Shown: positions 26,241 through 35,451 of the stretch, one piece after another
Layout of the letters: every line of letters starts with the position of its first letter
Position numbering within the stretch: position 1 is the stretch's first letter
Origin: JAWQFO01 sp033436665
GTDB taxonomy: Bacteria > Pseudomonadota > Alphaproteobacteria > Rhodobacterales > Rhodobacteraceae
DNA: 64,000 nt
Direction: 5' to 3'
Assembly: GCF_033436665.1 (NCBI RefSeq)
Contig: NZ_JAWQFO010000003.1
Coordinates: forward strand, 62,001 to 126,000
Notes under the pieces: generated by a model
The model's input: only the letters and a program-made list of their open reading frames with translations
Database searches by the model: none
What the model was told of the DNA's origin: nothing
Position numbers and translations under genes: made by a program

Positions 26241-28880
26241 ATGACCGTGACGCCGATGATGGCGCAATATCTCGAGATCAAGGCCGCGCACGCCGACGCC
26301 CTGCTGTTCTACCGCATGGGTGATTTCTACGAGATGTTCTTCGACGACGCGGTGGCCGCGGCCGAGGCGCTCGACATCGCGCTGACCAAGCGCGGCAAGC
26401 ACGACGGCGACGACATCCCGATGTGCGGCGTGCCGGTGCATTCCGCGGAAGGCTACCTTCTGACGCTGATCCGCAAGGGGTTTCGCGTCGCCGTCTGCGA
26501 GCAGATGGAAAGCCCCGCAGAGGCCAAGAAACGCGGCTCGAAATCGGTCGTCAAACGCGACGTGGTGCGGCTGGTCACCCCCGGCACGCTGACCGAGGAA
26601 TCGCTGCTCGAGGCGCGCAGCCACAACTACCTCGCCGCTTTTGCCGAGGTGCGCGACGACACCGCGCTTGCCTGGGTCGACATCTCGACCGGCGCGCTGC
26701 ACGTCATGCCATTGACCGCGACCCGGCTGGGTCCGGAATTGGCGCGGCTCGCCCCGTCCGAGCTGATCGTGGCGGAAACCCGCGAGGCGGAGCTGCGCGC
26801 GGTGGCCGAGGATTTCGGCATCGCCCTGACTCCGCTGGCCCGCTCCGCCTTCGACAGCACCTCGGGCGAGGACCGGGTGTGCGCGCTATTCGGGGTCGAG
26901 ACCCTGGAGGGCTACGGCACCTTCTCGCGCGCCGAGGTTTCGGCGCTGGGCGCCATCGTGCAGTATCTCGACCTGACGCAGAAAGGTCAGTTGCCACTGC
27001 TGCGCCCGCCGCGTCGCGACTCGCCCGAGCGCACCGTGCAGATCGACGCCGCCACGCGGCGCAACCTCGAGATCACGCGGTCGCTGGCCGGAAGCCGCGC
27101 CGGGTCGCTGCTTTCGGTGATGGACCGCACAGCCACCGCCGCCGGCGCGCGGCTGCTCGAACGGCGGCTTTCGAGCCCGTCACGCGACCTCGCGCTTGTG
27201 CGCGACCGTCTCGACGCGGTGTCTTTCGCCGTCGACCACGCCGGAGTGCGCGGCGAGGCGCGCGACCTGCTGCGCAAGGTGCCCGACATCGACCGCGCCC
27301 TGTCGCGCATCGCGCTCGACCGGGCCGGGCCGCGCGACCTCAGCGCGATCCGCAACGGTTTGTCTCGGGCCGAAGAGCTGGCCGCGCTGCTGTCGGGCCA
27401 CGACCTGCCCGGCATTCTGGCCCAGGCCGCCGGCGACCTGACGGGGCATGACTCGCTGATCGCCGCGCTCGATTCGACGCTGGTCGCCGAGCCGCCGCTT
27501 CTGGCGCGCGACGGCGGGTTCATCGCCCCCGGTCATGACGCCGACCTCGACGAGGCCCGCCAGTTGCGCGACGAGGGTCGCGGTGTCATCGCCCGGATGC
27601 AGCAGCAGTTCGTCGAGGAAACCGGCATCGCCTCGCTCAAGATCAAGCACAACAACGTGCTGGGCTACTTCATCGAAACCACGGCGACGCATGCCCAGAA
27701 GATGCTGTCGCCGCCGCTCTCGGACAGGTTCATCCATCGTCAGACCACCGCCAATCAGGTGCGGTTCACCACAGTCGAACTGTCGGAGCTGGAAACGCGG
27801 ATCCTGAACGCCGGATCGCGGGCAATCGAGATCGAAAAGTGTCTCTACCAAGGGCTTTGCGAAACGGTGCTGACCGCCTCCGGCCCGGTCGGCGCCACCG
27901 CCGCCGCGCTCGCCGAACTCGACCTTGCGCTGGCGCTGGCCGAAGTCGCCGCGATCGAGAGCTGGGTGCGTCCGCAGGTCGACGACAGCCGCGCCTTTAC
28001 CATCGAAGGCGGGCGCCACCCGGTGGTCGAGCGTGCATTGCAAACCCAAGGCGGAGAGCCCTTCATCGCCAACGATTGCGACCTCGGCGCCGAGGGCGAT
28101 GCGGCGGCGATCTGGCTTTTGACCGGGCCGAACATGGCCGGCAAGTCGACATTCCTGCGCCAGAACGCGCTGATCGCTCTTTTGGCTCAGGCGGGCAGCT
28201 TCGTCCCGGCGGCCTCGGCCCACGTCGGCCTCGTCAGCCAGCTTTTCAGCCGCGTCGGCGCCTCGGACGATCTTGCGCGCGGGCGCTCGACCTTCATGGT
28301 CGAGATGGTCGAGACCGCGGCGATCCTCAATCAGGCCGACGACCGCGCGCTGGTGATCCTCGACGAAATCGGGCGCGGCACGGCGACCTATGATGGTCTT
28401 TCCATCGCTTGGGCGACGCTGGAACACCTGCACGACGTGAACCGGGCCCGCGCGCTCTTTGCCACGCATTATCACGAGATGACGGCGCTGGCCGGAAAGC
28501 TTGCCGGTGTCGAGAACGCCACCGTCGCCGTCAAGGAGTGGGAGGGCGAGGTGATCTTCCTGCACGAAGTGCGCAAGGGGGCCGCCGACCGGTCCTATGG
28601 CGTGCAGGTCGCCCAGCTTGCGGGACTTCCACCCGCCGTGATCGCCCGGGCGCGGGTCGTGCTCGACGCTCTGGAAAAAGGCGAGCGCGAAGGCGGCGCG
28701 ACTCAGAAGACGCTGATCGACGACCTGCCGTTGTTCTCGGCCCGTCCTGCCGCACCGCCACCTGCACCGAAACAGGATTCGGCCGTCGAAAAGGCGCTGG
28801 AAACCGTCCTGCCGGACGAGTTGACCCCGCGCGAGGCGCTGGAACTGGTTTACAAACTGAAAGAGGCGGCCAGAACCTGA
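26241..28880 (+). CDS. mutS: DNA mismatch repair protein MutS
   Basis: An 879-residue, full-length MutS. The mismatch-reading motif FYE is at residues 29-31 within MGDFYEMFF. The ATPase has TGPNMAGKST (Walker A, about residue 628), LDEIGRGT (Walker B) and ATHYHEM. The C-terminal tail ends in a helix (TPREALELVYKLK) like the tetramerisation region. The ATG at 26241 starts MTVTPMMAQYLEIK, the usual family start. It converges on grpE with only 31 bases between; no terminator is visible there. No mutL is in this window. Confidence 0.95.
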   Translation: MTVTPMMAQYLEIKAAHADALLFYRMGDFYEMFFDDAVAAAEALDIALTKRGKHDGDDIPMCGVPVHSAEGYLLTLIRKGFRVAVCEQMESPAEAKKRGSKSVVKRDVVRLVTPGTLTEESLLEARSHNYLAAFAEVRDDTALAWVDISTGALHVMPLTATRLGPELARLAPSELIVAETREAELRAVAEDFGIALTPLARSAFDSTSGEDRVCALFGVETLEGYGTFSRAEVSALGAIVQYLDLTQKGQLPLLRPPRRDSPERTVQIDAATRRNLEITRSLAGSRAGSLLSVMDRTATAAGARLLERRLSSPSRDLALVRDRLDAVSFAVDHAGVRGEARDLLRKVPDIDRALSRIALDRAGPRDLSAIRNGLSRAEELAALLSGHDLPGILAQAAGDLTGHDSLIAALDSTLVAEPPLLARDGGFIAPGHDADLDEARQLRDEGRGVIARMQQQFVEETGIASLKIKHNNVLGYFIETTATHAQKMLSPPLSDRFIHRQTTANQVRFTTVELSELETRILNAGSRAIEIEKCLYQGLCETVLTASGPVGATAAALAELDLALALAEVAAIESWVRPQVDDSRAFTIEGGRHPVVERALQTQGGEPFIANDCDLGAEGDAAAIWLLTGPNMAGKSTFLRQNALIALLAQAGSFVPAASAHVGLVSQLFSRVGASDDLARGRSTFMVEMVETAAILNQADDRALVILDEIGRGTATYDGLSIAWATLEHLHDVNRARALFATHYHEMTALAGKLAGVENATVAVKEWEGEVIFLHEVRKGAADRSYGVQVAQLAGLPPAVIARARVVLDALEKGEREGGATQKTLIDDLPLFSARPAAPPPAPKQDSAVEKALETVLPDELTPREALELVYKLKEAART

Positions 28881-28911
28881 CCGCCTCCGAAATCCGAATG
28901 GCCCGACAGGC

Positions 28912-29475
28912 TCAGCTTGCCGGCGTCGAGGACACGCCGACTTGCGCCGGGCGCAGCAGCCGGTCGCGCAGCATGAAACCTTCGGCGGCGACCTGGATGA
29001 TGTCGCCGGCCTTGGTGCCCGGCACCGGGGCCTCGAACATCGCCTGGTGATGCTGCGGATCGAACCGGTCGCCCACTTCCGGCGCGATGACCTCGATCCC
29101 GTGCTTCTTGAACACGTTGAGCAGCTCGCGCATCGTCAGCTCGATACCCTCGATCAACGGGCCCGCTACGTCGCGCTGTTCGTCCGTCGCGGCGTCGAGC
29201 GCGCGCTTCATGTTGTCATAGACCGGCAAAATGTCGCGCGACAGCTTCGCGCCGCCGTAATGCTCGGCCTCGCGCCGATCCTTCTCGGACCGCTTGCGCG
29301 CGTTCTCGGCATCCGCCAGCGCCCGCATGAACCGGTCCTTCAGCTGATCGCGCTCGGCCCGAAGCTGATCCAGCTCCAGCTCCTCGGCGTCGATCTCTGC
29401 CGCGGCGTCGGCATATTCTTCCGTTTCGGCATTCTCGATATCATCGAGAAAGTCGTCTTCCCTTGGCTTTGCCAT
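28912..29475 (-). CDS. grpE: GrpE nucleotide exchange factor
   Basis: A 187-residue GrpE, which releases ADP from DnaK. It has an acidic N-terminus, a long coiled coil (about 35-95, EELELDQLRAERDQLKDRFMRALADAENARKR) and the beta domain with IELTMRELLNVFKKHGIEVI and FDPQHHQAMFE. It starts nine bases after the hrcA stop on the same strand, the common hrcA-grpE order. dnaK and dnaJ are not in this window. Confidence 0.95.
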   Translation of the reverse strand: MAKPREDDFLDDIENAETEEYADAAAEIDAEELELDQLRAERDQLKDRFMRALADAENARKRSEKDRREAEHYGGAKLSRDILPVYDNMKRALDAATDEQRDVAGPLIEGIELTMRELLNVFKKHGIEVIAPEVGDRFDPQHHQAMFEAPVPGTKAGDIIQVAAEGFMLRDRLLRPAQVGVSSTPAS

Positions 29476-29484
29476 ATGTCACCT

Positions 29485-30549
29485 CTAACTCCGGTCGGAG
29501 ATCAGCTTTCCGACCAGTTGTGCCGTATAGCTCACGATCGGCACGATTCTTCCGTAATTCAGTCGTGTCGGACCAATGACGCCCACGGCGCCAATGATCT
29601 TTCGATCAGCGTTCATATATGGGGAAACCACCAGAGAGGAACCCGAAAGTGAAAAAAGTTTGTTCTCCGAACCGATAAAAATGCGCACACCGTCGCCGCC
29701 TTCGGCAAGCTCGAGGAATTCGGCAATGTCGCGCTTGCGTTCGAGGTCGTCGAAGAGGCTGCGGATGCGGTCAAGGTCCTCCGCCTCGCCTTCTTGGGTC
29801 AGCAGATTCGCCCGGCCCCGCACGATCAGACGCTCTATCTGATCGCCGTTGCCCTCCCAGACCGCCAGACCGCTTTCGATGAGTTCCTGCGCCAGCGTGT
29901 CGATTTCCTGCCTGCGCTGGGTGATCTGGTCCTGAACGCTCAGCCGGACCTCGCCCAACGTCTTGCCGTCGATCAGCGCATTCAGGAAATTCGCCGCCTC
30001 GCGCATTGAACTCGGAGTCTGGCCAAGCGGCGGGCTGAAAAGCCGGTTCTCGACATGCCCGTCGGCGAAGACCAGCACCACCAGCGCCCGGTCGGGCGCC
30101 AGAGACACGAAGTCGATGTGTTTGATCGGCGCCTCGTGTTTCGGCGTCAGCACCAGCGAGGCACCATGGGTCACCCCCGACAGCGCCGATCCGACCCGGT
30201 CGAGCATCTCGGCCACATCACCCTCGCCCGGCTCGAGCGTCGCGTCGATCCGCTCGCGGTCCTGCGCGTCGGGGTTGCCGACCTCGAGAAGCCCGTCGAC
30301 GAACATCCGAAGGCCCAACTGCGTCGGCACTCGTCCGGCACTGACATGCGGGCTGTCGAGCAGGCCGAGGTATTCCAGATCCTGCATCGTGTTGCGGATC
30401 GTCGCCGCGCTCACCTTCTCGCTGAAGTCGCGTGTCAGCGTTCGGGAGCCCACAGGCAGCCCATCGGCCAGGTAGCCTTCGACCACGCGCCGGAACACTT
30501 CGCGTGAGCGTTCGTTCATCTCGTTCAGGATGTTTTTGCCGTCGTTCAT
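29485..30549 (-). CDS. hrcA: Heat-inducible transcription repressor HrcA
   Basis: A 354-residue HrcA, which binds CIRCE operators and represses groESL and related genes. The N-terminal winged helix holds VGSRTLTRDF and SAATIRNTMQDLE..GLLDSPHVSAGR; the C-terminal part has RFIGSENKLF-like IFIGSENKLFSLSG and GAVGVIGPTRLNYGRIVPIV. It is the first gene of hrcA-grpE and is divergent from rph. I looked for a CIRCE repeat in the 113-base gap and did not see one, so its own gene is probably not CIRCE-controlled. Confidence 0.95.
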   Translation of the reverse strand: MNDGKNILNEMNERSREVFRRVVEGYLADGLPVGSRTLTRDFSEKVSAATIRNTMQDLEYLGLLDSPHVSAGRVPTQLGLRMFVDGLLEVGNPDAQDRERIDATLEPGEGDVAEMLDRVGSALSGVTHGASLVLTPKHEAPIKHIDFVSLAPDRALVVLVFADGHVENRLFSPPLGQTPSSMREAANFLNALIDGKTLGEVRLSVQDQITQRRQEIDTLAQELIESGLAVWEGNGDQIERLIVRGRANLLTQEGEAEDLDRIRSLFDDLERKRDIAEFLELAEGGDGVRIFIGSENKLFSLSGSSLVVSPYMNADRKIIGAVGVIGPTRLNYGRIVPIVSYTAQLVGKLISDRS

Positions 30550-30662
30550 CGCCGCCTTCTTTCCCCGTCCAAGATAAAAGCACGAACCTGCCCGAAATCA
30601 ATCAGGCTTGCATCCCGCGCGCCCGGAACGTTATCCGGGGACAACAGCAAAAAGGACAGATC

Positions 30663-31376
30663 ATGCGCCCGTCAGGCCGACAACTCGACCAAATGCGAGA
30701 AGTTTCAATTGAAACTGGTTTCACCAAGCACGCCGAAGGCTCCGTGCTGATCCACATGGGCGATACCCATGTGCTCTGCACCGCCACCATCGAGGATCGC
30801 GTGCCGCCCTTCATCAAGGGCTCCGGTCTGGGCTGGGTGACGGCGGAGTACGGCATGCTGCCGCGCGCCACCAACACGCGGATGCGGCGTGAAGCCGCCA
30901 GCGGCAAGCAGGGTGGCCGCACCGTCGAGATCCAGCGCCTGATCGGGCGGTCGCTGCGCGCCGGCGTCGATCGCGTGGCCCTGGGCGAACGCCAGATCAC
31001 CGTCGACTGCGACGTGATCCAGGCGGATGGCGGAACCCGTTGCGCTTCGATCACCGGCGGCTGGGTGGCGCTGAAGCTCGCCGTGCAGAAGCTGATGAAG
31101 GCCGGCGACGTCATTACCGATCCACTTGCCGATCCGGTCGCCGCGGTCAGCTGCGGCATCTATGCGGGACAGCCCGTGCTCGACCTCGACTATCCCGAGG
31201 ACAGCGAGGCCGGCGTCGACGGCAACTTCATCATGACCGGTTCGCACCGCCTGATCGAAGTGCAGATGAGCGCCGAGGGCGCCACCTATTCCCGCGACCA
31301 GATGAACGCGCTGCTCGACCTCGCCGAAAAGGGCGTGACCGAACTGGCCGAGATCCAGAAAGCCGCCGTGGCATGA
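30663..31376 (+). CDS. rph: Ribonuclease PH
   Basis: A 237-residue RNase PH, a phosphorolytic 3' exonuclease that trims tRNA precursors. MRPSGRQLDQMR at the start, TATIEDRVPPFIKGSGLGWVTAEYGMLPRAT, and GRTVEIQRLIGRSLRA are diagnostic, and the phosphate-binding Arg region is intact. AAGGACAG lies before the ATG at 30663. The stop overlaps the rdgB start by four bases (ATGA), giving the run rph-rdgB-hemW. Confidence 0.96.
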   Translation: MRPSGRQLDQMREVSIETGFTKHAEGSVLIHMGDTHVLCTATIEDRVPPFIKGSGLGWVTAEYGMLPRATNTRMRREAASGKQGGRTVEIQRLIGRSLRAGVDRVALGERQITVDCDVIQADGGTRCASITGGWVALKLAVQKLMKAGDVITDPLADPVAAVSCGIYAGQPVLDLDYPEDSEAGVDGNFIMTGSHRLIEVQMSAEGATYSRDQMNALLDLAEKGVTELAEIQKAAVA

Positions 31377-31984
31377 CACGCCGCTTCGAGGGCGACCGGA
31401 TCCTGATCGCCACGCATAATGCGGGCAAGCTCGAGGAGATGGCGCAACTCTTCGAACCGCATGGCGTCGCCGTCGTGGGTGCTGCCGAGATGTCGCTGCC
31501 GGAGCCGGAGGAGACCGAAACCACCTTCGTCGGAAACGCCCGCATCAAGGCCCATGCCGCCGCCAAGGCGACGGGGCTGCCGGCACTGGCCGACGACTCC
31601 GGGATCGAGGTCGAGGTGCTCGAAAACGCGCCCGGGGTCTACACCGCCGACTGGGCCGAGACGCCGCAAGGCCGCGATTTCCTCAAGGCGATGACGAAGA
31701 CGCATACGCTGCTGGAAGAACGCGGCGCGCCGCATCCGCGCCGCGCCCGGTTCCGCGCCACGCTGGTGCTTGCCTGGCCGGACGGGCATGACGAGGTGTT
31801 CGAGGGCAAGGTCAACGGCACGCTGGTCTGGCCGATCCGGGGTCAGCAGGGCCACGGCTACGACCCGATGTTCCAGCCCGACGGACATGACGTCACCTTC
31901 GCGGAAATGCCCTCCACGCAGAAGAACGCGATCAGCCACCGTGCCGATGCCTTCGCCAAGCTGATCTCGGCCTGCTTTGGCTGA
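31373..31984 (+). CDS. rdgB: Non-canonical purine NTP pyrophosphatase (RdgB/HAM1)
   Basis: A 203-residue RdgB/HAM1 protein that removes dITP, XTP and similar from the nucleotide pool. It has ATHNAGKLEEM (substrate loop), ETTFVGNARIKA, LADDSGIEVE (catalytic Asp) and QGHGYDPMFQP, then TFAEMPSTQKNAISHRA. It is translationally coupled to rph. Its stop overlaps the hemW start by eight bases. Confidence 0.95.
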   Translation: MTRRFEGDRILIATHNAGKLEEMAQLFEPHGVAVVGAAEMSLPEPEETETTFVGNARIKAHAAAKATGLPALADDSGIEVEVLENAPGVYTADWAETPQGRDFLKAMTKTHTLLEERGAPHPRRARFRATLVLAWPDGHDEVFEGKVNGTLVWPIRGQQGHGYDPMFQPDGHDVTFAEMPSTQKNAISHRADAFAKLISACFG

Positions 31985-33134
31985 GGACTGGCAACAGGGC
32001 GGCTTCGGCCTCTACGTCCACTGGCCGTTCTGCGAATCGAAGTGCCCCTACTGCGATTTCAACAGCCATGTCTCGGCCCGGATCGACCATGACGCCTGGC
32101 GCCGAGCTTACCTGTCGGAGCTGCACCGTGCCGCGGCCGAGACTCCGGGCCGGGTTCTGAGATCGGTCTATTTCGGCGGCGGCACGCCCAGCCTGATGCA
32201 GCCCGAAACGGTGGCCGAAATCATCGCCGAGCTGCGCCGCCTCTGGCCCGTTGCCAACGATCTCGAGATCACGCTCGAAGCCAACCCGGGCTCGGTCGAG
32301 GCAGGTCGTTTCGCTGCCTACCGGCAGGCCGGGATCAGCCGGGTCTCCATGGGCATCCAGGCGCTGAACGATGCCGACCTGCGCCGGCTGGGCCGGTTGC
32401 ACAGTACCGACGAGGCGCTGAAGGCCTTCGACATCGCCCGCTCGGCGTTCGACCGCGTGAGTTTCGACCTGATCTATGCCCGCCAGGATCAGACGCTGGC
32501 GGAATGGGAGGCCGAGTTGACCCGGGCGCTCTCGCTCGCCATCGACCACCTCTCGCTCTACCAGTTGACCATCGAGCAAGGCACCGCCTTCGGAGACCGC
32601 TACAAGGCCGGGCGCCTGCGCGGTCTGCCCGACGAAGATCTCGGCGCGGACATGTTCGCGCTGACCCAGGAGGCTTGCGGCGCGCACGGAATGCCGGCCT
32701 ACGAGGTCTCGAACCACGCGCGCGACGACGCACAGTCGCGCCACAACCTCGTCTACTGGCGTTACGGAGATTACATCGGGATCGGTCCGGGCGCCCATGG
32801 CCGCCTGACGCTGGATGGTCGGCGCGTCGCGACCGAGGCGCGCCGGATGCCGAAGGCGTGGCTGGACGGCGTGGCGACAAACGAGGCTGAACTGCCCCGA
32901 ACCGCACTGACGCCCGAGGATCAGGCCGCGGAATTCTTGCTGATGGGCCTGCGTCTCAAGGAAGGGATCGACCCGGTCCGGTATGCCGCACTCGCTGGCC
33001 GGCCCCTGGACCCGGTCACCCTGTCGGACTTGCGCGACCTTGGCATGATCTCTGATCAAGAAGACAGAATAATTGTTTCAGAACAAGGGTTTATGCTTCT
33101 GAACGCGGTGATTTCCCGCCTGGTCGGGGTCTAG
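31977..33134 (+). CDS. hemW: Radical SAM heme chaperone HemW (HemN-like)
   Basis: A 385-residue radical SAM protein. The cluster motif is CESKCPYCDF (Cys19, 23, 26). The fourth Cys of true HemN (CxC) is replaced by Phe, which marks HemW, a heme chaperone, rather than coproporphyrinogen oxidase. FGGGTPSL, EANPGS and YEVSNHAR are typical. The start appears to be TTG at 31977, inside the rdgB end, because it places the conserved GLYVHWPFC at the expected distance. It converges on parB with a four-base overlap. Confidence 0.9.
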   Translation: MAEDWQQGGFGLYVHWPFCESKCPYCDFNSHVSARIDHDAWRRAYLSELHRAAAETPGRVLRSVYFGGGTPSLMQPETVAEIIAELRRLWPVANDLEITLEANPGSVEAGRFAAYRQAGISRVSMGIQALNDADLRRLGRLHSTDEALKAFDIARSAFDRVSFDLIYARQDQTLAEWEAELTRALSLAIDHLSLYQLTIEQGTAFGDRYKAGRLRGLPDEDLGADMFALTQEACGAHGMPAYEVSNHARDDAQSRHNLVYWRYGDYIGIGPGAHGRLTLDGRRVATEARRMPKAWLDGVATNEAELPRTALTPEDQAAEFLLMGLRLKEGIDPVRYAALAGRPLDPVTLSDLRDLGMISDQEDRIIVSEQGFMLLNAVISRLVGV

Positions 33135-34024
33135 CTGACGCTCAGCAGCCGGCACAGCTCGTCAAGCTGGTCGAGCGACTGGTACTGGATCACCATCTGC
33201 CCCGATTCCTGCCCCGGCTTGTGGCTCAGCGAGACCTTCATGCCGAGACCCGCCGACAGATCGCCCTCGAGCGCTTTGGTGTCGGCGTCCTTTTCCCCGG
33301 TCTCGCGGGTCGGACGCGGCGTGCTCTCCCCCTGCTCCGGCGCGCTCTCCTTCTTGACCAATGCCTCGGTCTCGCGCACCGACAGCCGGCCCTGGATCAC
33401 CTTGCGCGCCAGTTGCAACGGATCACGTGCCATGATCAGGGCCCGGGCATGGCCCGCGCTCAACTCGCCACCGCGCACGAATTCGAGCACCGAGTCCGGG
33501 AGTTGCAGCAACCGCAGCAGGTTGGCGATGTGGCTCCGGCTTTTGCCGAGCGCTTCGGCCATCTTCTCCTGCGTGTGCCCGAACCGGTCCATCAGCATCC
33601 GGTAACCCGCCGCCTCTTCGATCGCGTTCAGGTCGGCGCGCTGGATGTTCTCGACGATCGCGACTTCCAGAACCTCGACATCTGTAAAGTCGCGCACGAT
33701 CACCGGGATCTCGTGCAGCTGCGCCTGCTGCGCCGCGCGCCAGCGGCGCTCCCCGGCCACAATCTCGAACTGGTCACCCTTGGCCCGCACGATCAGCGGC
33801 TGGATGATCCCCTTCTCGCGGATCGATCCGGCCAGGTCCTCGAGGTCTTCCGCGGCAAATCGTTTACGCGGCTGTTCGGGGTTCGGCACCACGCGTTCGA
33901 TCGGGACCAGGCGATCCGCCGCGGTCGGACCCTGACGCGTCGCCTCCTCAGTCTCCGCCACGTCCGCCATCAACGCAGACAACCCGCGCCCGAGCCCACG
34001 CTTCCTGTCCGAACCCATTGCCAT
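33131..34024 (-). CDS. parB: Chromosome partitioning protein ParB
   Basis: A 297-residue ParB that binds parS, spreads along DNA as a CTP-dependent clamp and loads SMC. The N-terminus GLGRGLSAL is the ParA-stimulating motif; the CTPase part has GERRWRAAQ; the helix-turn-helix is near IANLLRLLQLP. An acidic/Lys-rich linker precedes the dimer domain. GAGGT lies eight bases before the ATG. It follows parA after 13 bases. Its likely targets are the two parS sites at 35410 and 37300. Confidence 0.96.
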   Translation of the reverse strand: MAMGSDRKRGLGRGLSALMADVAETEEATRQGPTAADRLVPIERVVPNPEQPRKRFAAEDLEDLAGSIREKGIIQPLIVRAKGDQFEIVAGERRWRAAQQAQLHEIPVIVRDFTDVEVLEVAIVENIQRADLNAIEEAAGYRMLMDRFGHTQEKMAEALGKSRSHIANLLRLLQLPDSVLEFVRGGELSAGHARALIMARDPLQLARKVIQGRLSVRETEALVKKESAPEQGESTPRPTRETGEKDADTKALEGDLSAGLGMKVSLSHKPGQESGQMVIQYQSLDQLDELCRLLSVS

Positions 34025-34037
34025 GCTTTGCTACCTC

Positions 34038-34847
34038 TCAAGCCGCTTTCGCGGCGTTCCGGTTCAGTATTTCCATCGCCAGCGACCGGTACGCCTGCGC
34101 GCCTTTCGACTGCGTGTCGTAACTCAGCACCGGCAGCGCGAAGGACGGCGCCTCGCTGACCCGGACGTTGCGCGGAATCCGCGTCTGGAAGACCAGCTCT
34201 CCAAGGTTCTCGCGAGCGTCCTGTTCGACCTGCAGGGACAAGTTGTTGCGTTTGTCATACATGGTCAACACAATACCTTCGATGCGCAAGTCCTTGTTGC
34301 CGCTCTGGCGGACTTCCCGGATCGTCAGCATGAGCTGCGACAAGCCTTCCAGCGCGAAGAATTCGCTCTGCAACGGCACGAGGACCGAGTGCGCCGCGAT
34401 CATGGCGTTCACGGTCAGAAGATTCAGCGACGGCGGACAGTCGATCAGGATGAAATCGAGGTTGAATGCGTCCATCGCGGTCTGGCGCAGTGCGTCGTGC
34501 AGAAGAAAGCTGCGCTTTTCGTTCGAGATCAGGTCCAGATCGGCGGAACTCAGGTCAACCGTCGACGGGACGATCATCAGACCTTCGATCGGGGTCTCGA
34601 GGATCACAGACTTCAGATCGATATCCTCGAGCAACAGTTCGTAGGTCGTGAACTCGCGATCATCGAGCTCGATCCCCAGGCCGGTCGACGCATTGCCCTG
34701 CGGGTCGAGATCGACGACCAGGACTCGCTGGCCAAGCTCGACAAGTCCAGCGGCGAGGTTGATTGCCGTCGTGGTCTTGCCCACACCGCCCTTCTGATTG
34801 GCCACGGCGATGATCTTGGGGCCCTGCGGCCGCGAGAGATCAGACAC
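34038..34847 (-). CDS. parA: Chromosome partitioning ATPase ParA
   Basis: A 269-residue ParA ATPase that drives segregation of ParB-parS complexes. The deviant Walker A is KGGVGKTTTAINLA; DLDPQGNAS and LIDCPPSL are Walker A' and B. It starts with GTG at 34847 inside the end of rsmG (eight-base overlap). It carries no extra N-terminal DNA-binding domain, as usual for chromosomal ParA. Order mnmE-mnmG-rsmG-parA-parB is the common bacterial arrangement near the origin. Confidence 0.96.
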   Translation of the reverse strand: MSDLSRPQGPKIIAVANQKGGVGKTTTAINLAAGLVELGQRVLVVDLDPQGNASTGLGIELDDREFTTYELLLEDIDLKSVILETPIEGLMIVPSTVDLSSADLDLISNEKRSFLLHDALRQTAMDAFNLDFILIDCPPSLNLLTVNAMIAAHSVLVPLQSEFFALEGLSQLMLTIREVRQSGNKDLRIEGIVLTMYDKRNNLSLQVEQDARENLGELVFQTRIPRNVRVSEAPSFALPVLSYDTQSKGAQAYRSLAMEILNRNAAKAA

Positions 34848-35451
34848 GTTCGAGAGTCCTTACTTCCAGTATCGCTGCATCGGGATCGGTCCGGCTGGGG
34901 TGCGTCACGAGATCGAACGTCCAGTGGGCCCGCGCTGCCTCGACCTCTTGCTGCCACCTCCGACCTTTCGGAAAAAGCGCCGTGCCTTGAGGTCCGAGGT
35001 GCCTTTTGGCATAGCCGAGCAACTGGTCGAGATCGGACAACGCCCGCGCCGACACCACGTCCGCCCCGACCGGCGCTACATTTTCGATGCGATCGGCAAT
35101 CACGCGCACCTTGAGGCTCAGCTCGCGGGCGACCGTGCGCAGGAAGGCACATTTCCGTTGGTCGCTTTCGATCAGAACGGTTTCGCGCGCCGGATCACCC
35201 TCGGCCGCCATGATCGCGAGAACCAATCCGGGGAAACCGCCGCCACTTCCGATGTCGCACCAGAGTTTCGCGCGGGACTGCAAGTGGAAAAGCTGCATGG
35301 AATCAGCAATGTGACGGGTCCAGAGGTGCGCTGCGTCAGATTTCGACACCAAGTTTATCCGGGGCGTCCACTTTTCCACCGAGGCTGCGTAAGCGTCCAG
35401 CCGTTCGTGTGTTTCACGTGAAACATCGGGTGCCGCGGCAGAAGGGGTCAT
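34840..35451 (-). CDS. rsmG: 16S rRNA (guanine-N7) methyltransferase RsmG
   Basis: A 203-residue RsmG (GidB), which methylates G527 of 16S rRNA; loss causes low-level streptomycin resistance. The SAM motif is CDIGSGGGFPG, with RKCAFLRTVARELSL and SARALSDLDQLL following. The start overlaps the mnmG stop by four bases (ATGA). Codons for VSRET near the N-terminus are formed by a perfect parS palindrome (35410-35425), so the gene carries a DNA segregation site within its coding sequence. Confidence 0.95.
   Translation of the reverse strand: MTPSAAAPDVSRETHERLDAYAASVEKWTPRINLVSKSDAAHLWTRHIADSMQLFHLQSRAKLWCDIGSGGGFPGLVLAIMAAEGDPARETVLIESDQRKCAFLRTVARELSLKVRVIADRIENVAPVGADVVSARALSDLDQLLGYAKRHLGPQGTALFPKGRRWQQEVEAARAHWTFDLVTHPSRTDPDAAILEVRTLERV
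35410..35425. other. parS centromere-like site (inside rsmG)
   Basis: TGTTTCACGTGAAACA, an exact 16-bp palindrome identical to the bacterial consensus parS bound by ParB/Spo0J. It lies in the 5' part of rsmG, 1.4 kb from the parB start, and is read as VSRET. Confidence 0.95.

Noticed and set aside
30550..30662. CIRCE operator upstream of hrcA
   Set aside because: No TTAGCACTC-N9-GAGTGCTAA or close match is present in the 113-base gap.
31977..33134. Coproporphyrinogen III dehydrogenase (HemN)
   Set aside because: The motif is CxxxCxxCxF; true HemN carries a fourth Cys, so HemW is the better call.
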